Shown here: positions 53,722 to 62,900 of the stretch, in pieces
Numbering within the stretch: position 1 is the stretch's first letter
Layout: the number at the start of each line of letters is the position of its first letter
Origin: JBDZVM01 sp040255675
Lineage (GTDB): Bacteria; Actinomycetota; Actinomycetes; Acidothermales; Acidothermaceae
Assembly (NCBI GenBank): GCA_040255675.1
Contig: JBDZVM010000012.1
Coordinates: 33,693-97,692 of the forward strand
DNA: 64,000 bases
Direction: 5' to 3'
Notes under the pieces: model-generated
Database searches by the model: none
Told to the model about the DNA's origin: nothing
What the model saw: the letters and a program-made list of their open reading frames with translations, nothing else
Translations under genes and position numbers: made by a program

Positions 53722-54420
53722 GTGAGCGGGAACTGGTTTGGGCCGGACGTCCAATGGCCGAACCATGGCCGACCGGAGGCGCGGAGGGCACTTGACGAGG
53801 CGCGCCGACGCGGCTGGTGGTTCCGCAAGTCCTCCGGACATGGATTTGGCACGCTCAGATGCCAGCCACCTGAAGCAGGTCCCGAGGCGTGTAGCGTGCC
53901 GATCTACTCAACGTCGGGCGCCTCGGATGGAAGCGACACCGCCGAGGCGATACGTGGGGCGATCCGGCGGTGTCAACACCGCACGACGGGGGACGAACCG
54001 ACCTCGACTGAAGAGGCTGCAGTTTTGGTCGAAAGGGCGCGGAACTGTCTGGGGATAGCAGAGCTGCTCCTCGACGGCGATAATCAGGCACGGTACGCCG
54101 CGAATTACCTCGCTGACGCGGAGAGATTCGCCGACGAAGCCGACCGCTATCTATCCCTTGCCATCGACGCCGATGACGCGAGCGAGCATGCTATCGCCGA
54201 AGCGCACGCTCTCTCCGTCGCTACTGGCGAGGACGCGGACGGCGGCATCGCGCTGTTGATCGATGAGGCTGTCGACGCCGCCAACGTAGCAAGTGGACGT
54301 CTGAGAGGCGAACGATCCGCAGACGCGCGCGATCTGCGCAAGGCGATCAAGAGTATCCGGGAGGACGCGACGCGACTTCGGGTCAGATTAGGCAGTGCAA
54401 ACCCAGGGGAGAAGAGCTAA
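53722..54420 (+). CDS. Unknown protein with a HicA-like N-terminus, possible toxin
   Basis: A 232-residue protein of unknown function. Near residues 22-47, RRALDEARRRGWWFRKSSGH and GFGTLRC resemble the basic strand-helix and Gly-His core of HicA-type mRNA interferases (GSH/GTL pattern). The rest is acidic and helical (ARNCLGIAELLLDGDNQARY; EDATRLRVRLG) and longer than a classical HicA (60-80 aa). GTG 53722. It is first in a row with an HTH protein and a SecB-like protein. Toxin activity is only a hypothesis. Confidence 0.55.
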   Translation: MSGNWFGPDVQWPNHGRPEARRALDEARRRGWWFRKSSGHGFGTLRCQPPEAGPEACSVPIYSTSGASDGSDTAEAIRGAIRRCQHRTTGDEPTSTEEAAVLVERARNCLGIAELLLDGDNQARYAANYLADAERFADEADRYLSLAIDADDASEHAIAEAHALSVATGEDADGGIALLIDEAVDAANVASGRLRGERSADARDLRKAIKSIREDATRLRVRLGSANPGEKS

Positions 54421-54482
54421 GTTGGTACTTGCCAACAGCCGATGTTACTGTGAGGGACCCCTGCGTCGGAGGAACGAGCGTA

Positions 54483-55100
54483 GTGCCAAGGTTTGAGGCG
54501 ATTGTCGCCTTTTCAGACGTGGATTTGCAGGACTACGACACACTCGAGGCGCTTGCCGAGCACCTACCAAGTGCCTCATGGCAACAGCGAGACGAAGAGT
54601 CGATCATCGTGGCTGCCCTTGAGGCGCCCACCGCCACGATCGCCGTCGAAGAAGTAGTTCGGCTCGTGAGAGCACACTTCCACGCTGCGACCGCTCCGCG
54701 CGTACTGGACGACCTGATGTCAACCGCAGACATCGCGGCACTTGCCGGCGTCCATCGGGAAACCGTCCGTTTATGGGCCACCGGCAAGCGCCGCGCCAAG
54801 GACTTTCCGCGCCCGATTTCGGTCGTGCGCCCGGACATGAAGGTGTGGGCGGCGAGCGACGTCTACGCCTGGCTACGCTCGCGGGGCATCCCATGCCCCT
54901 CCGCAACTCCTCTCACGATGGCCCAGGTTGTGGATGCGAACCGCCAACTTGAGTGTGCGGCGCTGACGCACCTGGTGAAGAAGACGCAGGAATGGCGACC
55001 GGCGCCGCAATACGCGGAGTTCACCACGGTGAAACTTGACTTCCAGACGGCCGAAACGACGAAGGCCCGGACTAAGCGTGCGGTTTTCGCGGTTCGATGA
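54483..55100 (+). CDS. HTH protein, possible antitoxin of the SecB-linked cassette
   Basis: A 205-residue protein with a helix-turn-helix in the middle: LMSTADIAALAGVHRETVRL at about residues 79-98, then WATGKRRAKDFPRPISVV, close to AlpA/MerR-type DNA binding. The C-terminal part is variable and ends basic (AKTKRAVFAVR type). GTG 54483 follows GGAGGA (54468-54473); a TTG at 54429 would extend it without a good ribosome site. Its stop overlaps the SecB-like gene start (ATGA). Middle position, HTH and coupling fit an antitoxin/regulator. Confidence 0.65.
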   Translation: MPRFEAIVAFSDVDLQDYDTLEALAEHLPSASWQQRDEESIIVAALEAPTATIAVEEVVRLVRAHFHAATAPRVLDDLMSTADIAALAGVHRETVRLWATGKRRAKDFPRPISVVRPDMKVWAASDVYAWLRSRGIPCPSATPLTMAQVVDANRQLECAALTHLVKKTQEWRPAPQYAEFTTVKLDFQTAETTKARTKRAVFAVR

Positions 55101-55630
55101 ATCACGGAACCGCGGTGCCAGCCACCGAAACGGCCGACGTGTCGCAGGAGATCATCGAACGCGCGCAGTCGATGTTGTCTCGCTGCGAAGTCGGCAATAT
55201 CCGCCCGACGGCGATATCCGCGGCGCGAGGCGACGGCAACGCGAACCTTGATGCCGTCCACGTTTCGGTCGACTCGGCGTTTCATGTCTCCGAAGACGCG
55301 TTCGCCGGGAGATACACATGGACGATTGGTATCGACGACGATGGCGGTGTAAGGGCTGCGGATCTCGCCGTTACGATTCTCGTCGAGTTCCAACTCGGGC
55401 CCGACTTTGTACCCGATCAGGAAGCGGCCGACTTCATTACCGCGACGACCGGATACTTTGCCGTCTACCCCTACGTTAGAGAGATCGTCCAGGATCTGAC
55501 GACACGACTTCAGCTTGACCCGACCGTATTGGGTTTTCTCAGACGCGGAGACAAGTTCCCCGACGCAGCGAACTTCGTTCGGAGGGAACTTGTGACCGCT
55601 GCGCGTGGCGAAGACTTGGCGCAGAGTTAA
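55097..55630 (+). CDS. SecB-like chaperone
   Basis: A 177-residue protein I read as SecB-fold. The beta sheet part is ADLAVTILVEFQLGPDF; then the helix signature of SecB C-termini, YFAVYPYVREIVQDLTTRLQ. SecB proteins bind unfolded substrates; in toxin-antitoxin-chaperone (TAC) systems such as Mtb Rv1955-Rv1956-Rv1957 a dedicated SecB-like protein protects the antitoxin. Here too it is the third gene after a possible toxin and an HTH protein, and it overlaps the HTH gene by 4 nt. The family call is by eye, and no canonical SecB system is expected in actinobacteria. Confidence 0.6.
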   Translation: MNHGTAVPATETADVSQEIIERAQSMLSRCEVGNIRPTAISAARGDGNANLDAVHVSVDSAFHVSEDAFAGRYTWTIGIDDDGGVRAADLAVTILVEFQLGPDFVPDQEAADFITATTGYFAVYPYVREIVQDLTTRLQLDPTVLGFLRRGDKFPDAANFVRRELVTAARGEDLAQS

Positions 55631-55633
55631 TCA

Positions 55634-55789
55634 GTGCGCGCACCGGCGGCCGGCGGCGTGTCCTCATCCGACGTCAAGATCGCCAGATACATGCGAACGG
55701 TTGGCATCGAAAGCGCGGCGTACGCGCTGGCCGTAGTCCCGATCACTATGCTGTCGGTGGTCCTCAGCGGTCCAGGAATTTTCCTTTGA
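55634..55789 (+). CDS. Small single-helix membrane ORF after the SecB-like gene
   Basis: A 51-codon ORF, GTG 55634 to TGA 55787-55789, three bases after the SecB-like stop. The first half is polar (VSSSDVKIARYMRTVG), the second half is one hydrophobic segment (SAAYALAVVPITMLSVVLSG) ending PGIFL at the stop. It has no strong ribosome site of its own but could be read by coupling. If real, it adds a membrane peptide to the cassette; chance is not excluded. Confidence 0.4.
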   Translation: MRAPAAGGVSSSDVKIARYMRTVGIESAAYALAVVPITMLSVVLSGPGIFL

Positions 55790-55942
55790 TCGGATTCCTG
55801 TCGCGGCGTTGCGCGATCCTGCGTAATCGCACTTGTGAGATCGGCGGCCGCCCTGCAGCGCAGGTGAGCAGGCAGATGCGGGAGAACCAGGCCGATTGCG
55901 GCCACTTCCATCGGTGATGGCGTGGCCCGCAGGTTCCCGTGA

Positions 55943-56287
55943 GTTAGAAGGCTCCATTCGTCCGGCTATGGTTTAGGGCTGGCCGCCGCGAAGGACACCT
56001 GGAATGGGGGGAGCTGTTCCGACAACGAGACTTGGCTCGGCTGTTGGACCAGTACACAGCGGACCGCTGACGTCGCCCGTCAGCTCGCAAACGCACTAGC
56101 AGCGAGTGAGCTACAACACTCGACGCCAAATTGCTCGGCAGATGGAAGTTGCACCGTCTTGGTCAGTGTAACGTCCGTGGGGAGGCTCGAATTCCTCGTA
56201 CAAGACATGCAGGCTGAGGCCGAAATAACTCATAACACTGCGCTGAGGGGCTCACACATCACCGCCATCGCGGTGCCGCGACTGTAG
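55943..56287 (+). pseudogene. Open frame without start, coding-like, possible gene remnant
   Basis: 114 codons stay open from just after a TGA (55940-55942) to TAG (56285-56287). The product looks protein-like: GSCSDNETWLGCWTSTQRTA, DVARQLANALAASELQHSTP, TVLVSVTSVGRLEFLVQDMQ. No ATG or GTG start is present in frame upstream of it; the first candidates are CTG codons. It may be the end of a gene cut by a frameshift or deletion. I do not recognise the family. Surrounding 55790-56849 has lower GC and no intact long gene. Confidence 0.35.
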
Positions 56288-56603
56288 GTTGTGCGCGGAC
56301 GGCGGGAGGTCTGTCGCCAGCAACGGAGCGTTTTGCGCTTCCCTAGGTTGAGCCAGACGCCGTAACACTCAACGAGGGCGGCCAGGGTCTGAACGGCGTA
56401 GCTTCAACAAGATGGTGCAGTCGGCCTTCGGCGATCCGACAATGGACTGAGCGGGTCCCGACCCTGAGGCCGCTTTGCTAGCCGACCTCATCACGCCCGC
56501 CGTGTCCGCCACATGGGCGCGTGGTATACCGCCGTGCGGTCGGGTTGCCGGTTCACCCCCAGGGTCGGCGTCGTCCTCGACGTAGCCACGGGCCGTGATG
56601 TCC

Positions 56604-56762
56604 ATGTCGGAGAGCGACGATCTATACGACGAACCAGAGGTAGGAGCCCGGCAGCTGACGGCCCTGTTCAGGGTGACCGGCGGGCGGCTGAGTTGGGACA
56701 CCCGTCGGCGCAGTGCAGGCTTCAGTAGCCCGGCGTACGGCGAAGATGCGTCGCGTCCGTAG
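56604..56762 (+). CDS. Small ORF in a decayed stretch, uncertain
   Basis: 52 codons starting MSESDDLYDEPEVGARQLTA and ending GEDASRP. Composition is plausible but no ribosome site or relative is recognised. The remainder of 56288-56849 shows no other supportable feature. It may be a remnant. Confidence 0.2.
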   Translation: MSESDDLYDEPEVGARQLTALFRVTGGRLSWDTRRRSAGFSSPAYGEDASRP

Positions 56763-56849
56763 TGCGGTCGGTAACCTCTTGGGTACGTCAAGGGCTGGAA
56801 TTTCCGACGGGGCCTGAATACGGACGGTAACACTTCAAGAAGTGGATCA

Positions 56850-57221
56850 ATGAAGTTGTGGAATAGAAAGAACCGATTTGTAGCGAATTCGGTCGCTGGG
56901 CCAGCCGCATGTCAGATCGTTGTCCATAACAAGTACGCATGGATCTGGGACCCCCGGTTCGGCAAGTTTGCCGTTTACGTAGACGGCAGGCTGAGCGGGT
57001 TTGCGCCTCTCGACGATTCGTTGACCGTCGGCGTGCCTGTCGGACCACATGTCGTGCGGATTCGGGCCTGGTGGTTCATGAGTCCTCGCGTTAATGTGGA
57101 GGCATCTCCCTCGACTCGAGTGGAGCTGAATGCAGACATTTCGCGTGGTGTTGAGCCGTTTCGTCGCGTGGCGAGAGGGCTATTCATACCGTGGAAGGCC
57201 TTATCACTCGAAAGAATCTGA
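56850..57221 (+). CDS. Small beta-sandwich protein, PEGA-like, function unknown
   Basis: A 123-residue protein. FGKFAVYVDGRLSGFAPLDD followed by VGVPVGPHVVRIRAWWFMSP and VNVEAS resembles PEGA-type repeats: a strand, DG, Gly/Pro turn, and a V-x-PGxH-x-V strand. There is no signal peptide or membrane helix. ATG 56850 has the weak site CAAGAAG. Its AT-richer start (ATGAAGTTGTGGAATAGAAAG) suggests transfer. It is convergent with the Mrr-type gene, 46 bases apart. Confidence 0.55.
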   Translation: MKLWNRKNRFVANSVAGPAACQIVVHNKYAWIWDPRFGKFAVYVDGRLSGFAPLDDSLTVGVPVGPHVVRIRAWWFMSPRVNVEASPSTRVELNADISRGVEPFRRVARGLFIPWKALSLERI

Positions 57222-57267
57222 GATGTTCGGTCGCGAAGAGTGCGCGTGAACCTCGTAATGTGTGCCG

Positions 57268-58296
57268 TCAGGCGTCGACCGTGTCGTCGACCACTAGCAG
57301 AGGTGTCAGCGGTATCAGGGTCTTCCAGCGTTCAGGTAGGCGACCATAACTTGTGAGAACGAGGCCGACGACGGCTTCACCGCTCAGCAGTCGCAGCCCA
57401 TGCTTTTGCCTTTCGATTGACTGCGCGTCCTTGCTGTACGTGCCGAGAGTGACGAATACACCGAGTTCCCCTGGCGCGAGCGTTCCGACCAACTGTTGCA
57501 CCTCGGGTCCCGAGATCGTGCTCGTGTGGTGCTTGCACTGAACCTTAATTAGTGGAGGTTCGACGCCGAGCGGGTCGCGATGCGCGATGACGTCGACGCC
57601 GCCATCCTGGGAGTATTGGGTGACACGCGCCTGGTAGCCCAAGGCCTTTAGAAGGTCTGCTGTGAACTCCTCAAATTCGCGATGCGACATGTTGGGAGGC
57701 TTGAGCTGATCCAGCACGAAGTCCCGGGTAAAACGGTCGACCCTTGAGGCACGTGGCTCGTCCACGGCATCTTCGTGAACTTCGGTCTGGGCCTGCTCGA
57801 CCGCCATCGTCACTGCCTCGTTGGAGTCGCTGGGCGCGTCGAGAACGGCGAGGAATTCCGCGGCGTGCTTCTTGATGCTGAAGAGAGTGATCAGTGCCCC
57901 GATCTCGTTGAGCGCCGGCCGCGTGAATACCGTGCGTGGAACACCGAGCTTCATCCATTTGACAGGACGTCGGTGCGGATGGATCGGGGTGCCGGCGATG
58001 TATTCGTACGGCCCAGTCACGACACCGATGTTAATCGTGCTGTCGGGCCGGTATGGCGCGACGACTACGTCGCCTTTGGCGATCTCGAAGGCGAAGCGGT
58101 ACAGCGTTCCGGCCTGAACGGGGACAGCCCCGGGCTTGGTATCCGGATAGGCGGTCTTCTGGGCAAGCTTGAGCGCATCGCGATCGGGCCCAATCTGTGA
58201 CAGGTCGCCGATTCGCTCCCAGCCGATGCTGACGAACCCGCCGTCTACCAGCTCAGATGTCAGCTTGTCGTTGTGGATGCCCCAAACAGGTTTCAT
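57268..58296 (-). CDS. Mrr-type restriction endonuclease with an N-terminal EVE/PUA-like domain
   Basis: A 342-residue nuclease. The N-terminal ~150 residues (KPVWGIHNDKLTSELVDGGF; EIAKGDVVVAPYRPDSTINI) look like a small sensing domain. The Mrr_cat domain follows: MSHREFEEFTADLLKALGYQ, then the catalytic core QDGGVDVIAHRDPLG and LIKVQCKHH, that is D...QxK. These residues are intact. Mrr enzymes cut modified DNA as type IV restriction. ATG 58296 is preferred to GTG 58314 as family members begin near MKxVWGIHN. It points away from the helicase operon and ends 16 bases from the GIY-YIG gene, with which it may form an operon. Confidence 0.85.
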   Translation of the reverse strand: MKPVWGIHNDKLTSELVDGGFVSIGWERIGDLSQIGPDRDALKLAQKTAYPDTKPGAVPVQAGTLYRFAFEIAKGDVVVAPYRPDSTINIGVVTGPYEYIAGTPIHPHRRPVKWMKLGVPRTVFTRPALNEIGALITLFSIKKHAAEFLAVLDAPSDSNEAVTMAVEQAQTEVHEDAVDEPRASRVDRFTRDFVLDQLKPPNMSHREFEEFTADLLKALGYQARVTQYSQDGGVDVIAHRDPLGVEPPLIKVQCKHHTSTISGPEVQQLVGTLAPGELGVFVTLGTYSKDAQSIERQKHGLRLLSGEAVVGLVLTSYGRLPERWKTLIPLTPLLVVDDTVDA

Positions 58297-58329
58297 GTCG
58301 TAAGCATCTCGCACGCGGCACTTGCGTTG

Positions 58330-59724
58330 TCAGCAGGCACGCGCTTGCGTGCGGAGTTCATTCAGCCTGCGCCGAAGCGGTGTCGGCGGTCTCTTGGCGA
58401 GGTTGAGCGGGGGATTTAGTTCGGCGAGTACGGCGGTCTCCAGCATGTCGATCGCGTCGGCGTCGCTTATCGGGACGGCGATTACTGACAGGTGCGCGGT
58501 CATCCATGCGGTCAACGCGGTTTCATCGATCCCGTCGTGCGTACCGGATTGCAGTATCGACGCGAGCGTGAGTCTGAAAGTCGACAGCTCCGCCGAACTG
58601 CCAAGGTGCATGCCGACGAGGCGGCCCCACAGCGTGTTCGTCGACGGGCGTCCGCTAGGCCAGCGCGTCGCGCCTGCTTGGCCCGCGTAAATCAGCCCCG
58701 TCGCGACCTCATACCCGAGGCCTTGGCTGAGGTCGTGCGCTCCGACGTCGTCCACCCACCAGCTGTACATCCCGGGGACGGCGAGCGCGCGCCTCGTCCG
58801 CGCGAGCAACACTGAAACCGGCTCGGCACATGCCGGGTTGCGTAAAGTGGCGACGAGTTGGGCGACCGCCTCACCGTCGACGGCGTTGGTGTTGACGGCC
58901 TGTGTAGCGGACGGCGGTTCCGCGGGCGTCGCGTTCCATGCGCGGTCGTACCAGGCGAGCGTCGCGCCGAAGGACGTGGCGTCGACGGGATCGACGACGT
59001 TGGCTCCCGCGGCTTCCAAAAGACCGCGTAGAGCATCGATATAGACGTCGCCGGCGTGAATTTCGACAGTGAGCCCGGCCAAATGCTCGACTTCTGCCAG
59101 TTGCGCGACGACGAAGGCGCCCCATGCCGCGCGGTAGCGAGCGGACATCGCGCCAAGCGCAAGTTCGTACGGGGCGATAACCTCGTCGGGCCGCAGTAAC
59201 CCGAGTCGGCCGCTCAGGATGTACCAGCGGACGCCGGAAGCTTCGGCAAACCTGCGCCGCTTCGCGAACAATCGGCTCGTGTACAGATCCTTTGCGGGCG
59301 CCGCTTCGCCGTGTTTGGACCGCACACAACCGATGAGGACGACGCGCGCGACGGTGCCGTCTTGCACGTTCGCCTGAACGAGTTCCCGGCTTGCGCGCGG
59401 CGCGCGCTCGCCGTCAGTGTTTCGGACGGCCGCGTCCTTACCCGCGTCTTGGCTGGCGCGCTGGTACAGGCCATGGCCGACGCGGTCGAGTAGCGGCGGA
59501 TAACTGGCGAGGTGTCGGTGGGGGCGGTTGCCGGAAGTCAGTCCAGCCATCTGCGTGGCGATAGTTCCGCGCGCGATGTCCGGATAATGCGACCGGAACC
59601 ACCGGAGCACCTGCTCAGTCGTGAACGGCTGTGGCAACGTCGCCACGCATTCGGCGAGCAGCTCTCGGACCGGTCGGTCATACTTCACGGGCGAACCATA
59701 CGCGCGCGAGGCGACATCCGGCAT
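58330..59724 (-). CDS. DUF6884 - GIY-YIG-like fusion protein
   Basis: A ~464-residue protein with three parts. Residues ~15-95: winged-helix-like region (VKYDRPVRELLAECVATLPQ; ARGTIATQMAGL). Residues ~120-275: DUF6884-like (VVLIGCVRSKHGEAAPAKDL, then YILSGRLGLLRPDEVIAPYE). Residues ~325-464: GIY-YIG-like, MYSWWVDDVG, then TGLIYAGQAGATRW, LWGRLVGMHL (Arg) and LETAVLAELNPPLNLAKRPP (Glu, Asn). The nuclease residues are in place. The start is uncertain (TTG 59778, ATG 59724, GTG 59688 with TATGGT 6 nt before it). It is divergent from the helicase operon. Confidence 0.75.
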   Translation of the reverse strand: MPDVASRAYGSPVKYDRPVRELLAECVATLPQPFTTEQVLRWFRSHYPDIARGTIATQMAGLTSGNRPHRHLASYPPLLDRVGHGLYQRASQDAGKDAAVRNTDGERAPRASRELVQANVQDGTVARVVLIGCVRSKHGEAAPAKDLYTSRLFAKRRRFAEASGVRWYILSGRLGLLRPDEVIAPYELALGAMSARYRAAWGAFVVAQLAEVEHLAGLTVEIHAGDVYIDALRGLLEAAGANVVDPVDATSFGATLAWYDRAWNATPAEPPSATQAVNTNAVDGEAVAQLVATLRNPACAEPVSVLLARTRRALAVPGMYSWWVDDVGAHDLSQGLGYEVATGLIYAGQAGATRWPSGRPSTNTLWGRLVGMHLGSSAELSTFRLTLASILQSGTHDGIDETALTAWMTAHLSVIAVPISDADAIDMLETAVLAELNPPLNLAKRPPTPLRRRLNELRTQARAC

Positions 59725-59811
59725 CGGTTCCGAGACCAAGCCCAGCGCGAGGTGGCTCAGGCGGGGCCAAAGCGGCAAAGGTTCACATGGGTTCGTACTA
59801 ACCTGTGTTCG

Positions 59812-59910
59812 ATGATCGAACTACGGGCCAGCGCCGACGTGATCGCCGAGCATCTCGGCGTCATGAGCGACGGAGCGGGCGGCGACCGCGCGAACCGGCC
59901 CGGCCGATGA
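59812..59910 (+). CDS. 32-residue leader ORF coupled to the helicase gene
   Basis: ATG 59812 to TGA 59908-59910, overlapping the helicase ATG by 4 nt (ATGA). The peptide begins MIELRASADVIAEHLGVMSD and ends Gly-Asp-Arg-Ala-Asn-Arg-Pro-Gly-Arg. The start is 11 nt after TACTAA (59796-59801), so it may be translated almost leaderless and couple reading into the helicase. It could also just be an alternative upstream frame. Confidence 0.4.
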   Translation: MIELRASADVIAEHLGVMSDGAGGDRANRPGR

Positions 59911-62900
59911 AGATCATCGATAACGTAAACAAGCTTCTGGGTGATGACCTCAAGAAAGAGATCATTCCGGGCGTCAAGCTCCGCGTCGCGGCCTCGACGT
60001 TCTCGATCTACGCGTTCGAAGCGTTGCGCAAGGAGCTCGAGGGCGTCGAGACGCTGGAGTTCATCTTCACCGCGCCCACCTTTGCCGCCGCGCGCGACAC
60101 CGACAAAGTACGCAAGGAGAAGCGCGAGTTTTACATCCCACAGGCGCGGCGTGAATCGAGCTTGTACGGCTCCGAATTCGAGGTCAGGCTTCGCAACAAG
60201 CTCACCCAGCGCGCGATCGCGAAGGAGTGCGCCGAGTGGGTGCGCCGCAAGGCGCGGTTCCGGTCGAACGCCACCGGCAACCCAATGCAGCAGTTCGCCG
60301 TCGTCGGCGACCAGGCCGCGTACTTGCCCCTGCAGGGCTTCACTACCGCGGACCTCGGCTATGAGCGCGGCAACGCGGTCTCGAACATCGTGCATAGGGT
60401 CGACGAGGCCCCGATGACGACCCAGTACGTGCGGCTTTTCGATCAAATCTGGAACAACCCGGACCAGTTGCACGACGTTACCGAGGTGGTTTACGAGCAC
60501 ATCGCGAGCGTCTATGCCGAGAACTCGCCTGCCCGCATCTACTTCACGATCCTGTACAACGTGTTCTCGGAGTTCCTCGACGACATCAACGAAGACGTGC
60601 TGCCGAACGACCGCACCGGCTACCAAGACACCCAGATTTGGACGGCGCTTTACAACTTCCAGCATGACGCCGCGATCGGGATCATCAACAAGCTCGAGAC
60701 CTACAACGGCTGCATCCTCGCCGATAGCGTCGGCCTGGGCAAAACCTTCACGGCGCTCGCGGTTATCAAGTACTACGAGCTACGCAACAAGTCGGTTCTC
60801 GTTCTGGCGCCGAAGAAGCTCGCCGAGAACTGGACGAACTACAACGCCAACCTGACGACAAACATCTTCGCCCGCGACCGGTTCAACTACGACGTTCTCG
60901 CGCACACCGACCTGTCGCGCACGAGGGGCGAGTCGATGGGCCTGCGGCTCGACCGGGTGAACTGGGGAAACTACGACCTGGTGGTCATCGACGAGTCGCA
61001 CAATTTCCGAAACGCCGATTACGCCGAGGAAAAGGAGTCGCGCTACCAGCGGCTCATGCGGCAGGTGATTCGCGAGGGCGTGAAGACCAAGGTGCTCATG
61101 CTGTCGGCAACGCCGGTCAACAATCGGTTCAACGACCTGAAAAACCAGCTGCAGCTCGCCTACGAGGGGGAGTCCGAAAATCTCGCCCAGCACGTCAAAA
61201 TCTCCACGACGGTCGAAAAAGTATTCAGCGACGCGCAACGAGTGTTCAACGAGTGGTCGAGGCTCCCACCCGAGGCGAGGACCGCAGAGCAGATCCTGAA
61301 GATGCTCGACTTCGACTTCTTCGAGCTGCTCGACGCTGTGACGATTGCCCGCTCCCGCAAGCATATCCAGGCGTTCTACGACACCACTGCGATTGGCGCG
61401 TTCCCTCGGCGTCTGCCCCCGAAATCGATCCGCCAGCCTCTGTCAGACCTGCCGAACTCGCCGACCTTTAACGAGATCTTCGAGCAGCTTCAGGTTCTCA
61501 CACTGGCCGTGTACACGCCGCTGGCATATGTGTTCCCGAGCCGCGTCAGCAAGTACGAAGACCTGTACAACGTGCCTGGCGGTACGGCCCGGTCGAACCT
61601 GGGCCAGCACGGCCGTGAACAGGGCCTGAAGAAGCTCATGACTGTCAATCTGCTCAAGCGCCTGGAAAGTTCGGTCGAGGCCTTCCGGCTTACCCTCGCC
61701 AAAATCGAAGATACCGTCGACAAGACGCTCAAGCGGCTCGACTCCAGGAATGGCGCGCTCATCGATTTGGACGTCGACCTAGCCCAAATCGATGTGGACG
61801 ACGAAGACGAGGCCGACGTCGAGGCTCTCTCGTTCGGGCAGAAAATCAGGATCGATCTGGCTGACATCGACGTCGAGTCGTGGCAGCGCGACCTGTGGAA
61901 CGATCGCGAGACGTTGCGTGAGCTGCTCGACGAGATGCGTCAAATATCCCCCGCGCATGACCTCAAACTGAAGGCGCTGAAACACCTCGTCGCAGACAAG
62001 GCCGCGAATCCCATCAACGCCGGAAACCGCAAGGTACTGGTGTTTTCCGCGTTCGTCGACACTGCTGAATATTTGTATCGCGAACTTGTACCTTCGCTGC
62101 GCGCTGTCGGCCTTGAGACGGCGCTCATCACAGGTGGAGGCCACGCCGCCAAAACGACGTTGGGCATCGGCTACGACTTTCAGCAGGTGCTGACGCTATT
62201 CTCGCCGAAGTCGAAGCAGCGCCACCTGACGATGCCGAAGGCCACCGCGGAGCTCGACGTGCTGATCGGCACCGACGTCATCAGCGAAGGACAGAACCTT
62301 CAAGACTGCGACTACCTCGTCAACTACGATATCCACTGGAACCCAGTACGGATCATCCAACGATTCGGGCGTATCGACCGCATCGGCTCCGCCAATGAGC
62401 GGATCCAGCTCGTCAACTTCTGGCCTGACCTCTCCCTCGACGAGTACATCAACCTCAAAGAACGCGTCGAGAACCGCATGGTCATTGCCAACCTCGCCGG
62501 TACGGGCGACGACAACATTCTGACGCCGGAAAGCAGCGACACCGCGTTCCGCAAGGAACAACTCCGCAAACTCCAAGATGAGGTCATCGAGCTCGAGGAC
62601 GTTCGCACCGGTGTGTCGATCACCGATCTCGGGCTCAACGACTTCCGCATGGATTTGCTTGGGTATCTCGAGGAGTACGGCGACCTCGCTAGCGCCCCGA
62701 AAGGTTTGCATGCGGTCGTGCCCGCCGATCCCGCGATAGGCCTAAGCCCCGGGGTACTTTTCGCGCTGCGAAACATCAACGCTGACGAGAGCATCAACCG
62801 CGGCAACCGGCTCCATCCGCACTATCTCGTCTATCTCGACGGTGATGGCAATGTGATCGCCGACCACACTGAGGTCAAGCGCCTGCTCGATTTGATCCGT

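Noticed and set aside
53464..53841. 125-codon minus-strand frame after the tRNA
   Set aside because: Overlaps the start of the HicA-like gene and shows no domain or ribosome site.
55627..55911. 94-codon minus-strand frame
   Set aside because: Opposes the small membrane ORF, no motif; the plus-strand reading is more protein-like.
56369..56833. 154-codon minus-strand frame in the decayed region
   Set aside because: No ribosome site, no recognisable motif; it may be chance in non-coding DNA.
59512..59811. Upstream part of the plus-strand frame that leads into the helicase
   Set aside because: It is antisense to the start of the GIY-YIG gene; only the last 32 codons (from ATG 59812) are kept as a possible leader.
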